Below, piece after piece: positions 30,201 through 33,879 of a stretch of 64,000 nt of DNA. Position numbers and translations under genes: made by a program. The number at the start of each line of letters is the position of its first letter. Position 1 is the first letter of the stretch. The DNA comes from Odontocerum albicorne (lineage: Eukaryota; Arthropoda; Insecta; Trichoptera; Odontoceridae), in NCBI GenBank assembly GCA_949825065.1, contig OX463862.1, forward strand, positions 13,387,592 to 13,451,591. The letters are read 5' to 3'. The notes under the pieces were generated by a model that ran no database searches, had not been told where the DNA came from, and was given only the letters and a program-made list of their open reading frames with translations.

Positions 30201-32301
30201 AACCGAGGTAGTCACTTCTCTACATTTCACTTTAATATAAGAGTAAAGATTCTCACCAAGATTAATATTCTTCATCATATTTAGTATGCTGGCTGCCTGC
30301 GGGACACTATATCGAGAAACAAACACATGCTAACCGAAAGTAAGGTCAGGATATATAAGACATGCGTCCGCCCCATCATGACATATGGGATAGAAGCGAG
30401 AGCCGATACCAACGGGACAAAAAAACCTTCTCAGAGTGGCAGAAATGAGAACTCTACGCTCCATCGCAGGCAGAACTCTTAGAGATCGGATCAGAAATGA
30501 GACGATAAGGTCTGTCTGTGGTGTTGAAGACATAGTGAGGCGGGAAAGAAACAGAAGGCGCTACTGGAGGGATCATATATAGTTTTACGTAACTTTTACG
30601 GCTTGTGATATATAGTTTTACGTAACTTCTGTCATAAATAAGTGATAAAAGGCATTGCTTCGAGTTAAGACGACCTCCGTGGCCTGGTGGTTAGACACTT
30701 GTCTGCCGATCCGGAGGTTGCGGGTTCGATCCCCGATGGAAAACAAATTTGTTTTTAAATAGGATTCCAGTCTGGTTAACACTTAGGGCCTATAAAAATA
30801 TCTTTCTGGTTGGTTGGAAGAGATTGCCACATGGCAATAAACTCGCCAGGTTAAAAATAAAAATAAATAAATAAAAATAAGACTATATTCTAACATACTT
30901 ATATTTACTCCTGTATTTGAAAGTAATAAAATTTGTAAGAATAACATTTCTACAGTGCACAATAAGTGATGGCTTTGAAATTGTCACAGGTTGGCTGTGG
31001 AACACAGGATTGAACAGCGGCGAACCTAGCTGAAGCAGAGGGCCCTGGTTCGAATCTCGAACCTCACAAATGTATTATTGAATTCTGCCCTTCATTATTA
31101 AAGGTAATAAAATAAACATACGTAATCTTTAAATTATTCGGAAACTTAGTATTTAACTGATCCAGTGGATTCCGGCTTTAGTCTGCGTTGCCCGATTCTG
31201 ACCATTATGTGAATTTATAGTCTAGTTTTGTGTGCCTCAAAAGTCTTACTGATGACCTATGTAGCCTAGTAAAATATATGTCTTCTAACTCGGGAGTTGC
31301 ATAGTTGATTCCTGTCGGAACCCAGATTTTTATATATACTGTATTTAAGATAATATTGCTCTATATGGACTTGTAACCAACAAACTTATTTTAAGATTGA
31401 ATTTAACGCATTGATTACTGAATAATTTCTATTAAAATCACGGCAAAGCATAAAAATCTCAGTCTACCTACCGTAAGCGCTACTTGCGCATCTTAGTTGG
31501 TGTTGTCATCATCAATATTGATACATACATACATACCATCATGTCGGGGTAAACAGAGAGGACAGAGCGCCATACTTTCCTAATTCGACACACATTCTTA
31601 GCCTCTTCCACATCCATACACCTCATACTACCTCTATGATTTTTCTAACTTTCTACTTTTCTTTTTTTTTCAGAATATTCACTTGATCCAACCATATCCC
31701 TCTTACTCTTCCATCATCTGAAAATATACTACCCAAATAGCAGAATTTCTCTACTTGCTGTAATTTTTCACCCATATGTCACATTTACTTTTTCTTTCAC
31801 ACTTTTTTATCACTATTACTTTGAATTTTGCAACATTCACTCTCAGATCTTTCTCTTTGCATCTCTCATACAATTTACTTATCAAACTGCAATTTACCTT
31901 CACTCTCCGCCAACACCGCCGACACATCATGTCATCTGCATGCAGCAATCCGCATATGTTCCCATTTGACATTTGTATGCCACAAATTGACCTCTGTAGT
32001 TCCTTCACACATGAATCTATATAAATATCGAACAACCAGGTTAACACAACGCATCCTTGCTTTATCTCTTTAAAAATATTAAACCATTCACTCTAACACA
32101 TACTCTACTTTCAGAGTATAATAACGCAATACCACGTACTATATTAGTTAACATTCAACACCAACATTGGATATTTTCCATTAAACTTAATATTGATACC
32201 GCCACATGATAAAATGTTTCCAAAATGATGTATAACTATGTTATGTATTTTTGTTGTTTCCAGTATTGCCACCTGTATATATGGAAGGGCCACTGAGATG
32301 A
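102..32301 (+). CDS. Gene 1: ZAD + 13-finger C2H2 zinc-finger protein (spliced, 691 codons)
   Basis: Coding exons: 102-257, 3141-3302, 4862-4967, 7518-7664, 12071-12366, 14508-14654, 18437-18613, 21563-21789, 22385-22486, 23299-23456, 24878-24961, 28409-28587, 30111-30207, 32264-32301. All borders are GT-AG and phases agree throughout. Residues 16-67 hold the ZAD cysteines (C16, C19, C64, C67). Residues 107-141 and 290-338 are acidic. Residues 267-274 form an AT-hook-like RGRP core. Thirteen C2H2 or C2HC fingers lie at about 168-188, 195-216, 236-257, 364-384, 392-413, 422-443, 464-484, 493-513, 526-546, 554-574, 582-602, 610-630 and 638-660; TGEKP-type linkers appear only among the last five. 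ZAD-C2H2 proteins are known nuclear DNA-binding regulators that dimerise through ZAD; the targets of this one cannot be inferred. The last exon is the weakest part. No orthologue recognised. Confidence 0.85.
258..1388. other. Intron 1, 5' part: no recognised feature
   Basis: AT-rich intron DNA with homopolymer runs. I see no coding frame, inverted-repeat ends or tandem repeats in it. Confidence 0.6.
1389..2013 (+). mobile_element. TTAA-flanked inverted-repeat element, family A, copy 1
   Basis: Flanked by TTAA at 1385-1388 and 2014-2017. The left end begins CCCTTACTGTCCTGTGATG and the right end finishes AGGAAGGGAAAGG, an imperfect inverted repeat. The interior matches 5506-6104 and 57143-57748 almost throughout. 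It has no transposase frame. TTAA duplication and CCCTT-like ends are typical of non-autonomous piggyBac-type elements; the superfamily is inferred. Confidence 0.75.
2442..2864 (-). mobile_element. TTAA element, family A, copy 2 (inverted, shorter)
   Basis: Inverted relative to copy 1. It starts CCTTTCCCTTCCTGTGCTAA just after TTAA at 2438 and ends GGGAAGGAAGGG before TTAA at 2865. The inner part (from about 2515 to 2860) is the reverse complement of the conserved block around 1500-1700. About 200 bp shorter than other copies, so internally deleted. Confidence 0.7.
2869..3062 (-). mobile_element. Non-LTR retrotransposon 3'-end remnant
   Basis: On the minus strand short frames read [16 protein letters not shown] followed by more residues. 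The LWNxLP motif is typical of the C-terminus of non-LTR ORF2 proteins. It is broken by frameshifts and only about 200 bp remain, next to exon 2 of gene 1. Confidence 0.5.
3141..3302 (+). CDS. Gene 1 exon 2: second half of ZAD
   Basis: Acceptor ACTGTTTCAG ends at 3140; donor GTGAGC begins at 3303. The exon encodes residues 53-106 in phase 0. C64 and C67 (CIRC) complete the ZAD zinc site, followed by the helix [18 protein letters not shown] typical of ZAD. The open frame running on to 3596 is intron plus retrotransposon sequence, not exon. Confidence 0.93.
3315..3650 (+). mobile_element. Non-LTR retrotransposon ORF2 C-terminal fragment inside intron 2
   Basis: Frame to 3596 contains [17 protein letters not shown], then RRPGGP and [11 protein letters not shown]; a shifted frame continues with [11 protein letters not shown]. 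The WLGHVLRM...GRRxxGRP...TWRR pattern is the end of many non-LTR reverse-transcriptase proteins. It begins only about a dozen bases after the exon 2 splice donor. Confidence 0.7.
4331..4790 (-). mobile_element. Non-LTR retrotransposon ORF2 C-terminal fragment
   Basis: Minus-strand reading gives [16 protein letters not shown] near 4735, a frame break, then [20 protein letters not shown] near 4560-4500 and [18 protein letters not shown] ending at 4331. The ETW, GHxLRH-like and DRxxWRR elements are those of non-LTR ORF2 C-termini. It is truncated at the 5' side and frameshifted. Confidence 0.7.
4862..4967 (+). CDS. Gene 1 exon 3: acidic linker
   Basis: Acceptor CCTAATTTCAG ends at 4861; donor GTAAAT starts at 4968. 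It encodes residues 107-141 plus the first base of codon 142 (phase 1). Composition is acidic, with NSDDSDDDC near the end. No domain. It bridges ZAD and the first zinc finger. Confidence 0.85.
5074..5153. repeat. 40-bp tandem duplication
   Basis: Two identical head-to-tail copies of a 40-bp unit starting ACCGTGTAGTGAAAATATTC lie in intron 3. Simple recent duplication with no sign of function. Confidence 0.85.
5195..5496 (+). mobile_element. Non-LTR retrotransposon 3' end with GAA-rich tail (copy 1)
   Basis: Frame 5222-5470 reads [20 protein letters not shown] near its start and [11 protein letters not shown] in the middle, ending in a TGA at 5468-5470, followed by a GAAGAAGAAGAA tail. The same 3' end recurs at 47140-47700 and, inverted, at 51725-52145. 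All three are 5'-truncated, as expected for target-primed reverse transcription. Confidence 0.8.
5506..6104 (+). mobile_element. TTAA element, family A, copy 3
   Basis: TTAA at 5502-5505 and 6105-6108. Left end CCCTTCCTTCCCTGTGATG, right end CCGAAAGGGAAAGG. It sits directly after the GAA tail of the preceding retrotransposon fragment, so it inserted there later. Full-length reference copy (599 bp) for the family; no protein frame. Confidence 0.8.
6470..6910 (+). mobile_element. Non-LTR retrotransposon ORF2 C-terminus with poly-A-like tail (copy 1)
   Basis: Frame 6488-6835 contains [20 protein letters not shown], a [14 protein letters not shown] segment, [17 protein letters not shown] and a closing [11 protein letters not shown], the usual pattern of the end of jockey/R1-like ORF2 proteins. 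The stop is followed about 50 bp later by an A-rich tail at 6889-6909. A second copy with stops lies at 48775-49170. Confidence 0.75.
6985..7240. mobile_element. Short DNA element with ends like CAACGTTCCCTCTAAGG, copy 1
   Basis: Contains GTTCCCTCTAAGGTGTGCG, then an internal inverted pair (CCGCACACATTTCAAAGAAA and a TTTCTCTGAGATGTGTGCGG counterpart). The same pieces occur in reverse order at 29520-29700. GTTCCCTCTAA-type ends resemble hAT miniatures, but I could not define a clear 8-bp duplication. Confidence 0.5.
7518..7664 (+). CDS. Gene 1 exon 4: C2H2 finger 1
   Basis: Acceptor TATCCGACAG ends at 7517; donor GTCAGT begins at 7665. Phase 1 at both ends. Residues 142-190; finger C168-x2-C171-x12-H184-x3-H188. 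Exon 3 supplies the first base of D142. Confidence 0.92.
8090..8600 (+). repeat. Retroposon-like repeat with A-rich 3' tail, copy 1
   Basis: Shares long identity with 11385-11765 (inverted), 16386-16775, 21080-21385 and 36885-37050 (inverted). All copies stop at the same 3' sequence, TTCTTGTCATGTGTAATAAT followed by AATAAA-like tracts, and have different 5' limits. That points to a 5'-truncating retroposon 3' untranslated region. No coding frame is convincing. Confidence 0.7.
8700..8856. mobile_element. TTAA element, family B, copy 1 (157 bp)
   Basis: TTAA at 8696-8699 and 8857-8860. Perfect terminal inverted repeat CCCTTTCCGGTCC / GGACCGGAAAGGG. The second copy is at 34241-34448. No coding capacity. 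Confidence 0.85.
9053..9517. repeat. 77-bp minisatellite, about six copies
   Basis: Head-to-tail units of 77 bp containing GCTCCATATTAATTGACCTC and TTAACATACTGTTTAG, with a few single-base differences (for example GGTGC versus TGTGC alternating between neighbouring units). The array ends about 20 bp before a mariner at 9536. Confidence 0.92.
9536..10802 (+). mobile_element. Mariner element, mauritiana (Mos1-like) type, degraded
   Basis: Inverted ends begin CAGGTCTGTAAATATGAAA on both sides (one variable first base) with TA at 9534-9535 and 10803-10804. The encoded protein is clearly Mos1-like in order and motifs (see the pseudogene entry). At 1267 bp it is near full length for mariner. Confidence 0.88.
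9709..10696 (+). pseudogene. Mos1-like mariner transposase pseudogene
   Basis: Starts [20 protein letters not shown], followed by the [16 protein letters not shown] helix typical of Mos1-type DNA-binding domains. The frame breaks near 9984, where about 25 codons of the second helix-turn-helix are lost, and again near 10342 and 10376. WVPHEL, TGDKKW, LYDNAP and [13 protein letters not shown] survive. The first two catalytic aspartates are present, but the third (normally PSDY) is N. It cannot encode active transposase. Confidence 0.88.
10927..11228 (-). pseudogene. Mariner transposase N-terminal remnant
   Basis: On the minus strand it reads [17 protein letters not shown], a stop, then [20 protein letters not shown] and [12 protein letters not shown]. 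The VYKWxxxFKxGRES...DxRxGxPVEA pattern is that of a mariner-type N-terminal domain. No catalytic domain remains nearby. Confidence 0.65.
11385..11765 (-). repeat. Retroposon-like repeat, copy 2 (inverted)
   Basis: Reverse complement of 8200-8600 and 16386-16775. It starts with the T-rich complement of the tail, then ACACATGGCAAGAAATATAC. Intron 4. Confidence 0.7.
12071..12366 (+). CDS. Gene 1 exon 5: fingers 2 and 3 plus AT-hook-like patch
   Basis: Acceptor TTCCCTTCCAG ends at 12070; donor GTAAGT begins at 12367. Phase 1 in, phase 0 out. Finger 2: C195, C198, H211, H216. Finger 3: C236, C239, H252, H257. Both have x4 between the histidines. Residues 266-274 (KPKRGRPKK) contain the RGRP core of an AT-hook, followed by a lysine-rich run. 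The AT-hook call is by motif only. Confidence 0.92.
12441..12560. repeat. SINE-related fragments
   Basis: CAACCTGGCGGGTTTAACCA matches the inverted 3' part of the SINE at 30667, and GGTTACGGGTTCGATTCCAG nearby matches a tRNA-type B box in the opposite sense. The pieces are rearranged, not one intact copy. Confidence 0.5.
12892..14118 (-). mobile_element. Mariner element, irritans (Himar1-like) type, copy 1, inverted
   Basis: Ends match ACGCATCGATCAATAAGTCC and its decayed inverse, with TA at 12890-12891 and 14119-14120. 1227 bp. Close relatives lie at 27213 and 59436. The transposase is on the minus strand and broken. Confidence 0.85.
12956..13920 (-). pseudogene. Himar1-like transposase pseudogene (minus strand)
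   Basis: Reading leftwards: the N-terminal part near 13900-13750 is frameshifted; [20 protein letters not shown] follows, then [51 protein letters not shown] and [19 protein letters not shown], ending GLEGDYVDE at 12956. HQDN and PSDY carry the second and third aspartates of the DD34D triad. At least three frameshifts. Confidence 0.85.
14508..14654 (+). CDS. Gene 1 exon 6: acidic linker
   Basis: Acceptor ATCTGTTTAAG ends at 14507; donor GTAAGT begins at 14655. Phase 0 at both ends, residues 290-338. Rich in D and E ([15 protein letters not shown]). No zinc ligands. Acidic spacers of this kind are common between ZAD and the finger array. It begins with an ATG that need not be a start. Confidence 0.85.
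14742..16014 (-). mobile_element. Mariner element with TTAGGTTGATGCATAAGTAA ends, inverted
   Basis: Inverted ends of about 28 bp start TTAGGTTGATGCATAAGTAA; TA lies at 14740-14741 and 16015-16016. 1273 bp. The transposase on the minus strand is nearly complete but has two frameshifts. By protein it is DD34D mariner; the exact subfamily is uncertain. Confidence 0.88.
14817..15833 (-). pseudogene. Mariner transposase with two frameshifts (minus strand)
   Basis: First block 15833-15417 begins [19 protein letters not shown] and includes both helix-turn-helix regions and WVPHEL. A frameshift near 15420 is followed by [21 protein letters not shown] second one near 15270 is followed by the block to 14817 with HHDNARPHS and [11 protein letters not shown]. 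All three catalytic aspartates are kept. Few lesions suggest a fairly young copy. Confidence 0.87.
16386..16775 (+). repeat. Retroposon-like repeat, copy 3
   Basis: About 390 bp matching 8200-8600, ending CATGTGTAATAATAAAATAA. Its 5' limit differs from copy 1, consistent with truncation on insertion. Confidence 0.7.
16999..17250. mobile_element. Hairpin miniature element with about 85-bp arms
   Basis: The left arm 16999-17085 begins CAGTATCCGGCGGTAAGTAA and ends TTTGTAGAGCGTCG. The right arm 17165-17250 is its near-perfect inverse. The arm sequence recurs split at 62291-62337 and 62847-62900. No coding frame. It would form a long RNA or DNA hairpin. Confidence 0.8.
17350..17640 (+). mobile_element. 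Non-LTR ORF2 C-terminus carrying an in-frame minisatellite
   Basis: The plus strand reads [20 protein letters not shown] and then repeats of [12 protein letters not shown], ending [15 protein letters not shown] and a stop (TAA, 17629-17631). WNxLP...F+..LDKFL is the usual end of CR1/jockey-like ORF2. A unit of about 36 bp is repeated roughly five times, with one shift in the middle. Confidence 0.7.
17745..18260 (-). mobile_element. Non-LTR retrotransposon 3' end (CR1-like family L2)
   Basis: GACAATTTATATAGCACCGT and AGAGAGTAAACTCTCCTCAA match 43180-43230 and 61910-61950. Minus-strand frames include the VPxxSNxxxxYYxKxFxxxGPxxWNxLP-like end seen better at 43671-44030. Decayed. Confidence 0.6.
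18437..18613 (+). CDS. Gene 1 exon 7: finger 4 and start of finger 5
   Basis: Acceptor TTGGTTCTAG ends at 18436; donor GTACGT begins at 18614. Phase 0 both sides, residues 339-397. A basic [16 protein letters not shown] stretch precedes finger 4 (C364, C367, H380, H384). C392 and C395 of finger 5 are followed at once by the intron. Confidence 0.93.
18757..19380. mobile_element. TTAA-flanked element with CCTGTTCACCGCG / CCCCGCGGGGAAAGAG ends
   Basis: TTAA at 18753-18756 and 19381-19384. The ends are an imperfect inverted repeat (CTGTTCACCGCG against CTCTTTCCCCGCG). 624 bp, no coding frame. Its right TTAA is also the left TTAA of the next element. Confidence 0.6.
19385..20451. mobile_element. 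TTAA-flanked element with GGGGGTATTC ends
   Basis: Starts GGGGGTATTCTCCTCTAGAG after TTAA at 19381 and ends CTAGATTAGAATACCCCC before TTAA at 20452. A second internal inverse end (AGATTAGAATATCCCTTAAA near 20072-20092) followed by a retrotransposon-like stretch at about 20155-20370 suggests a later insertion or a fused pair. No transposase seen. Confidence 0.65.
20472..20564. repeat. 23-bp tandem repeat, four copies
   Basis: Unit ATGCATAGTCACAGTGGTAG plus three bases, repeated four times with one C-to-T-type variant (CACTGTGG). It lies just outside the element that ends at 20451. Confidence 0.9.
21080..21385 (+). repeat. Retroposon-like repeat, copy 4
   Basis: Diverged 300-bp copy of the 8090-8600 repeat, ending CATGTGTAAAATAAATAAAG. 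It lies upstream of exon 8. Confidence 0.65.
21563..21789 (+). CDS. Gene 1 exon 8: rest of finger 5, finger 6, start of finger 7
   Basis: Acceptor ATAATGTCAG ends at 21562; donor GTTCTT begins at 21790, a weak donor whose use is required because CAG plus the next exon restores finger 7 ([14 protein letters not shown]). Phase 0 in, phase 2 out. Finger 5 is C2HC (H408, C413). Finger 6: C422, C425, H438, H443. C464 and C467 open finger 7. Confidence 0.92.
22385..22486 (+). CDS. Gene 1 exon 9: end of finger 7, start of finger 8
   Basis: Acceptor TTTTTGTAG ends at 22384; donor GTAATG begins at 22487. Phase 2 both sides. H480 and H484 close finger 7; C493 and C496 open finger 8. The split arginine codon joins exon 10. 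Confidence 0.93.
22570..22800 (+). pseudogene. Tc1/mariner-superfamily transposase relic
   Basis: The plus strand reads [14 protein letters not shown], a stop, [20 protein letters not shown] and further broken frame. It parallels the better relic at 33154-33339 (TPLDYFLWGYVKSQVYKN...ELKNEI). Only the last catalytic region is present. Confidence 0.65.
22902..23210. mobile_element. TTAA element, family C, copy 1
   Basis: TTAA at 22898-22901 and 23211-23214. Ends CCCTTTTAATCCCACGGGC and TGTGATTAAAAGGG. Copy 2 at 38851-39119. Non-coding. Confidence 0.85.
23299..23456 (+). CDS. Gene 1 exon 10: end of finger 8, finger 9, start of finger 10
   Basis: Acceptor TATATTTCCAG ends at 23298; donor GTGAGT begins at 23457. 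Phase 2 in, phase 1 out. Finger 9: C526, C529, H542, H546, then a canonical TGEKPYKC linker into finger 10, which is cut right after CEICGK. Confidence 0.95.
23982..24496 (+). mobile_element. PIF/Harbinger-like miniature element, copy 1
   Basis: TTA at both flanks (23979-23981, 24497-24499) and inverted ends GGCCGAGGCCACAC / GTGTGGCCTCGGCC. Inside, from 24187, [15 protein letters not shown], a stop and [20 protein letters not shown] resemble a MADF domain, the second protein type of PIF/Harbinger transposons. A 3-bp TTA duplication fits this superfamily. Here W is replaced by a stop. Confidence 0.75.
24878..24961 (+). CDS. Gene 1 exon 11: end of finger 10, start of finger 11
   Basis: Acceptor TGAATTCCAG ends at 24877; donor GTGAGT begins at 24962. 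Phase 1 both sides, 84 bp, exactly one 28-residue finger repeat offset by half a finger. H570 and H574 close finger 10; C582 and C585 open finger 11. Confidence 0.93.
25195..25850. mobile_element. Mixed non-LTR retrotransposon fragments
   Basis: 25195-25395 matches the RT fragments at 31751-32047 and 60840-61060. Minus strand 25690-25425 reads [14 protein letters not shown] and [13 protein letters not shown], a reverse-transcriptase FADD box. Plus 25715-25850 reads [17 protein letters not shown], another ORF2 motif. Three short pieces end to end; the mariner at 25852 landed in the last. Confidence 0.7.
25852..27138 (+). mobile_element. Complete mariner element, possibly functional
   Basis: Inverted ends of 31 bp at 25852-25882 and 27108-27138 (starting TTGGGTCCTTACATGTGAAA and, on the other strand, TTAGGTCCCCACATATGAAA). 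TA at 25850-25851 and 27139-27140. 1287 bp, the normal mariner size, with one uninterrupted transposase frame. The two ends differ at about five positions, so it is not brand new. Confidence 0.92.
26041..27060 (+). CDS. Mariner transposase, intact (339 aa, DD34D)
   Basis: Cut-and-paste transposase, full family length and without stops. It starts at ATG 26041 ([20 protein letters not shown]); the open frame begins further up at 26020 but there is no ATG there. Two helix-turn-helix regions lie at about 1-110, WVPHEL at 114-119 and the catalytic domain with D151 (TCDEKW), D243 (HDNARPH) and D278 (YSPDLAPTD), 34 residues between the last two. The body resembles cecropia/mellifera-type mariners such as the Hsmar1 lineage rather than Mos1 or Himar1. 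It lies in intron 11 of gene 1 on the same strand. Whether it is active cannot be told from sequence. Confidence 0.95.
   Translation: MENLKYRVIYEYEFHRGTSAAETARRINDVYGDGAAKENTVRFWFQRFRSGNFDLQKKPRGRPETKVDNEELKAIVEADPSQTTSELAAGCGVSDKTVLIHLKQIGKVKKLERWVPHELSEANQQTRVDCCVALLNRHNNEGILNRIITCDEKWILYDNRKRSSQWLNPAEPAKPCPKRKLTPKKLLVSVWWTSAGVVHYSFLKSGQTITADVYCQQLQTMMEKLAAKQPRLVNRSRPLLLHDNARPHTAQQTATKLEELQLECLRHPPYSPDLAPTDYYFFRNLDNFLQGKKFNSDGAVQTDFKDFIDSRPNGFFSKGIDELPMRWQKCIDSNGTYFD
27213..27974 (+). mobile_element. Himar1-like mariner, copy 2, internally deleted
   Basis: Ends ACGCATCGATCAATAAGTCC and GACTTATT...-type inverse, with TA at 27211-27212 and 27975-27976. 762 bp. The sequence jumps from the start codon region (AACAATGGAAA, 27375) straight to GCTGAGTGGAGAGCAGCCGG, losing about 500 bp compared with 59436-60719. 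Confidence 0.88.
27385..27913 (+). pseudogene. Himar1-like transposase, C-terminal half with one stop
   Basis: Reads [52 protein letters not shown], a TAG stop where S is expected, then [19 protein letters not shown] and EGDYVDE. Second and third catalytic aspartates are present. The DNA-binding domain and first aspartate are deleted. Confidence 0.9.
28000..28300 (+). mobile_element. Non-LTR retrotransposon fragment
   Basis: GAATGAAGTGATTAGAGATG, CTGATGTGTCGAGTAAGGTT and GGCGTGTAGAATGAATGAAG parallel 48560-48780 and, inverted, 38110-38440: the end of an ORF2 with GRVERMNE-like wording. Many stops. Confidence 0.6.
28409..28587 (+). CDS. Gene 1 exon 12: end of finger 11, finger 12, start of finger 13
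   Basis: Acceptor TTTTATTTGACAG ends at 28408; donor GTATGC begins at 28588. Phase 1 in, phase 0 out. H598 and H602 close finger 11; finger 12 is C610, C613, H626, H630, with TGQKPYKC and TGDKPYVC linkers; C638 and C641 open finger 13. Confidence 0.95.
28889..29167. mobile_element. Short inverted-repeat element with CAGTGGTACCTCGGG ends
   Basis: The left end CAGTGGTACCTCGGGTTACG and the inverse of the right end CAGGAAAACCTCGGGTCACG form imperfect inverted repeats. TA lies immediately outside each end. Internal sub-repeats of the GTTCGTRACCCGA type. No protein. Confidence 0.6.
29505..29700. mobile_element. Short DNA element related to 6985-7240, copy 2
   Basis: CCGCACACATTTCAAAGAAA and GATGTGTGCGG blocks are inverted around a short spacer, ending CACACCTTAGAGGGAACGTT, the inverse of the left end of copy 1. 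Confidence 0.5.
30111..30207 (+). CDS. Gene 1 exon 13: end of finger 13
   Basis: Acceptor TTGTCAACAG ends at 30110; donor GTAGTC begins at 30208. Phase 0 in, phase 1 out. H654 and H660 close finger 13 with five residues between the histidines, unusual. The rest (to R679) is a non-finger tail. If not spliced the frame would run to a TAG near 30280. Confidence 0.87.
30280..30575 (+). mobile_element. Non-LTR retrotransposon ORF2 fragment
   Basis: The plus strand reads [36 protein letters not shown], then after a frameshift [15 protein letters not shown] and [23 protein letters not shown] is a typical ORF2 region after the reverse-transcriptase core. In intron 13. Confidence 0.75.
30667..30890 (+). 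mobile_element. tRNA-derived SINE, apparently full length
   Basis: The head has a pol III A-box-like TGGCCTGGTGGTTAGAC and B box GGTTCGATCCC 35-45 bp later. The unrelated body ends AATAAACTCGCCAGG and an AATA-rich tail. Fragments of body or head occur at 12441, 37170, 37600 and 63000. Not a functional tRNA: there is no acceptor stem pairing at the expected distance. Confidence 0.75.
31540..32075 (-). mobile_element. Non-LTR retrotransposon reverse-transcriptase fragment
   Basis: Minus frame 32047-31751 reads [34 protein letters not shown] and [23 protein letters not shown] corresponds to the catalytic YADD box. The C-terminal continuation down to about 31540 is in broken frames. 5'-truncated. 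Confidence 0.8.
32264..32301 (+). CDS. Gene 1 exon 14 (predicted terminal exon)
   Basis: A strong acceptor (TTTTTGTTGTTTCCAG, ending 32263) is followed in the phase required by exon 13 by 11 full codons and TGA at 32299-32301 ([12 protein letters not shown]). An ATTAAA lies at about 32441 as a possible poly-A signal. Chosen because it closes the frame. Not supported by any domain, so an unseen alternative exon is possible. Confidence 0.5.
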
Positions 32302-32559
32302 GTTTTTAATATATATATAAATCAATCAAGAGGATCAGTGTTTAAATTAATTATAGTTTAAATAATTTACTTATTATGATTAATATTTACAGAATTATTA
32401 TGTGCATAATTTATATATTTTATTGTTATGGGGATCATAATTAAATTACATTTTTTTAGAATGTACTTTCATTTTTGTCTTTTCCTTTCCCTCAAAATTT
32501 ATAAACGCGTGTGTGAAACCAATTATCACTTGTGAGAGTCTGTTCAGAACAAATTGAAT

Positions 32560-32840
32560 GTAAACCTTCAGAACCATGGAAGTTAAAACAAATACTTGGA
32601 GATAGATTAGAAACCCCCATATCCGAGAAATTTGAGAAGTAAAAGATGGGTGGGATGGTAGAGACTATAGAAGATACTGGCGAGGCAATGTGGAAAGGAT
32701 GGATAACAGAAAAGTTCTCCTACTTGGCAATGCATGAAATTGTCGATGGCTGACATCCACTAGGAAGACCTCCAAAAGGACGGAAGGATAGTTTGGAGTC
32801 AACATCTCAAGAAAGGCAGTTCTGATTATTACAGATCACA
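32560..32840 (+). mobile_element. Possible non-LTR retrotransposon fragment
   Basis: GAACCATGGAAGTTAAAACA, ATGGTAGAGACTATAGAAGA and CCTCCAAAAGGACGGAAGGA in broken frames look like WRDYRRYW and GRPPKGRKD of ORF2 ends. Weak. Confidence 0.4.
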
Positions 32841-32925
32841 GGTCTAGCTTAAAAGAAGAAGTCTTTTCCTTAATATCTCCCTTTAGTTTTTAAGATGAAA
32901 ACTTATTTCGAATTCGCCTAATGTA

Positions 32926-33459
32926 TAGGGTCTTTCAAATTGAGCGGTTTTTTAAATTCTTGGATAAAACACAGATGGCGTCGCGAACTTGCCTGGGTCT
33001 TGTGACATTTGAGAAGTATAATGTATGGCATTTATAAAAATGGAGTCGTATACAATACAACAAAGCGTTCAAATTGTTGGAATTAGTTTATGTATTGTAT
33101 TCTCCAGAAATGGTGATGTTAATTGGCCACCAAGATGATGTGATCTGACACCGTTGGACTATTTTCTCTGGGGTTACGTGAAAAGCCAGGTCTATAAGAA
33201 TAACCCCCAATCAATTCCTGAGCTGAAGAACGAAATTATTCGCGTTATTGGTGAGTTAGAACCGCAATTATGCCAAAATGTCATCGAAAATTTTGACAAA
33301 AGAGTGGACATTTGGCAAATATTGTTTTTTTGTGTTTAAATGTCATACATTATAATTCAATGACCAATAAAAAGTTTTTTGAAATCAAAGCAAATTGTGT
33401 GTTTTATTTAAGAATAAAAAAAATTTAATTAAAAAAACCGCTCAATTTGAAAGACCCTA
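32926..33459 (+). mobile_element. TA-flanked inverted-repeat element with transposase tail
   Basis: Inverted ends TAGGGTCTTTCAAATTGAGC and its exact inverse, about 28 bp, with TA at 32924-32925 and 33460-33461. 534 bp. The interior keeps the last part of a Tc1/mariner-superfamily transposase, so it is an internally deleted derivative. Confidence 0.85.
33112..33339 (+). pseudogene. Tc1/mariner-superfamily transposase C-terminal remnant
   Basis: NGDVNWPPR, a stop, CDLTPLDYFLWGYVKSQVYK, then PQSIPELKNEIIRVIGELEP and LCQNVIENFDKRVDI. DYFLWGYVKSxVY is a well-known end region in this superfamily, and the D belongs to the last catalytic position. The rest of the protein is deleted. Confidence 0.8.
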
Positions 33460-33879
33460 TATATTGAGATGTTTGGGTCCTAGTTAAGTCATCGGTAACC
33501 TTTATGTATTTTTAGTTTAAAATAAAATATCTCGTAATTAAAGAAACTAATTTGATTTAAATTTTTTTGGTTGAAGGTATAAATCAGGATTCAGTAACCT
33601 TTTTTAGGCTTACGGGCCAGCCAGATTAGCCATTTAGTTTTGTCGATGTGGTCACAACTGTTTAAGACAGGTAGAGTAAACTTTACTTGACAATTTTCAT
33701 TATTTCAATTCTGAATAATACATGCAATTAGAAAAATACATGGGTTGACAATATATGACAAAATACGGAACGAATGTGAGTTTATTGCTAATTTGTAATA
33801 AATTGAAGAAAATCGCTGAGATCACTGAAATCGGAATCGCTGAAAACCAGACAATACTCTTTTTAAAATAATACATACT

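Noticed and set aside
30667..30740. tRNA gene call from the A and B boxes
   Set aside because: No cloverleaf with paired acceptor ends; the sequence continues into a SINE body with an A-rich tail and is repeated elsewhere.
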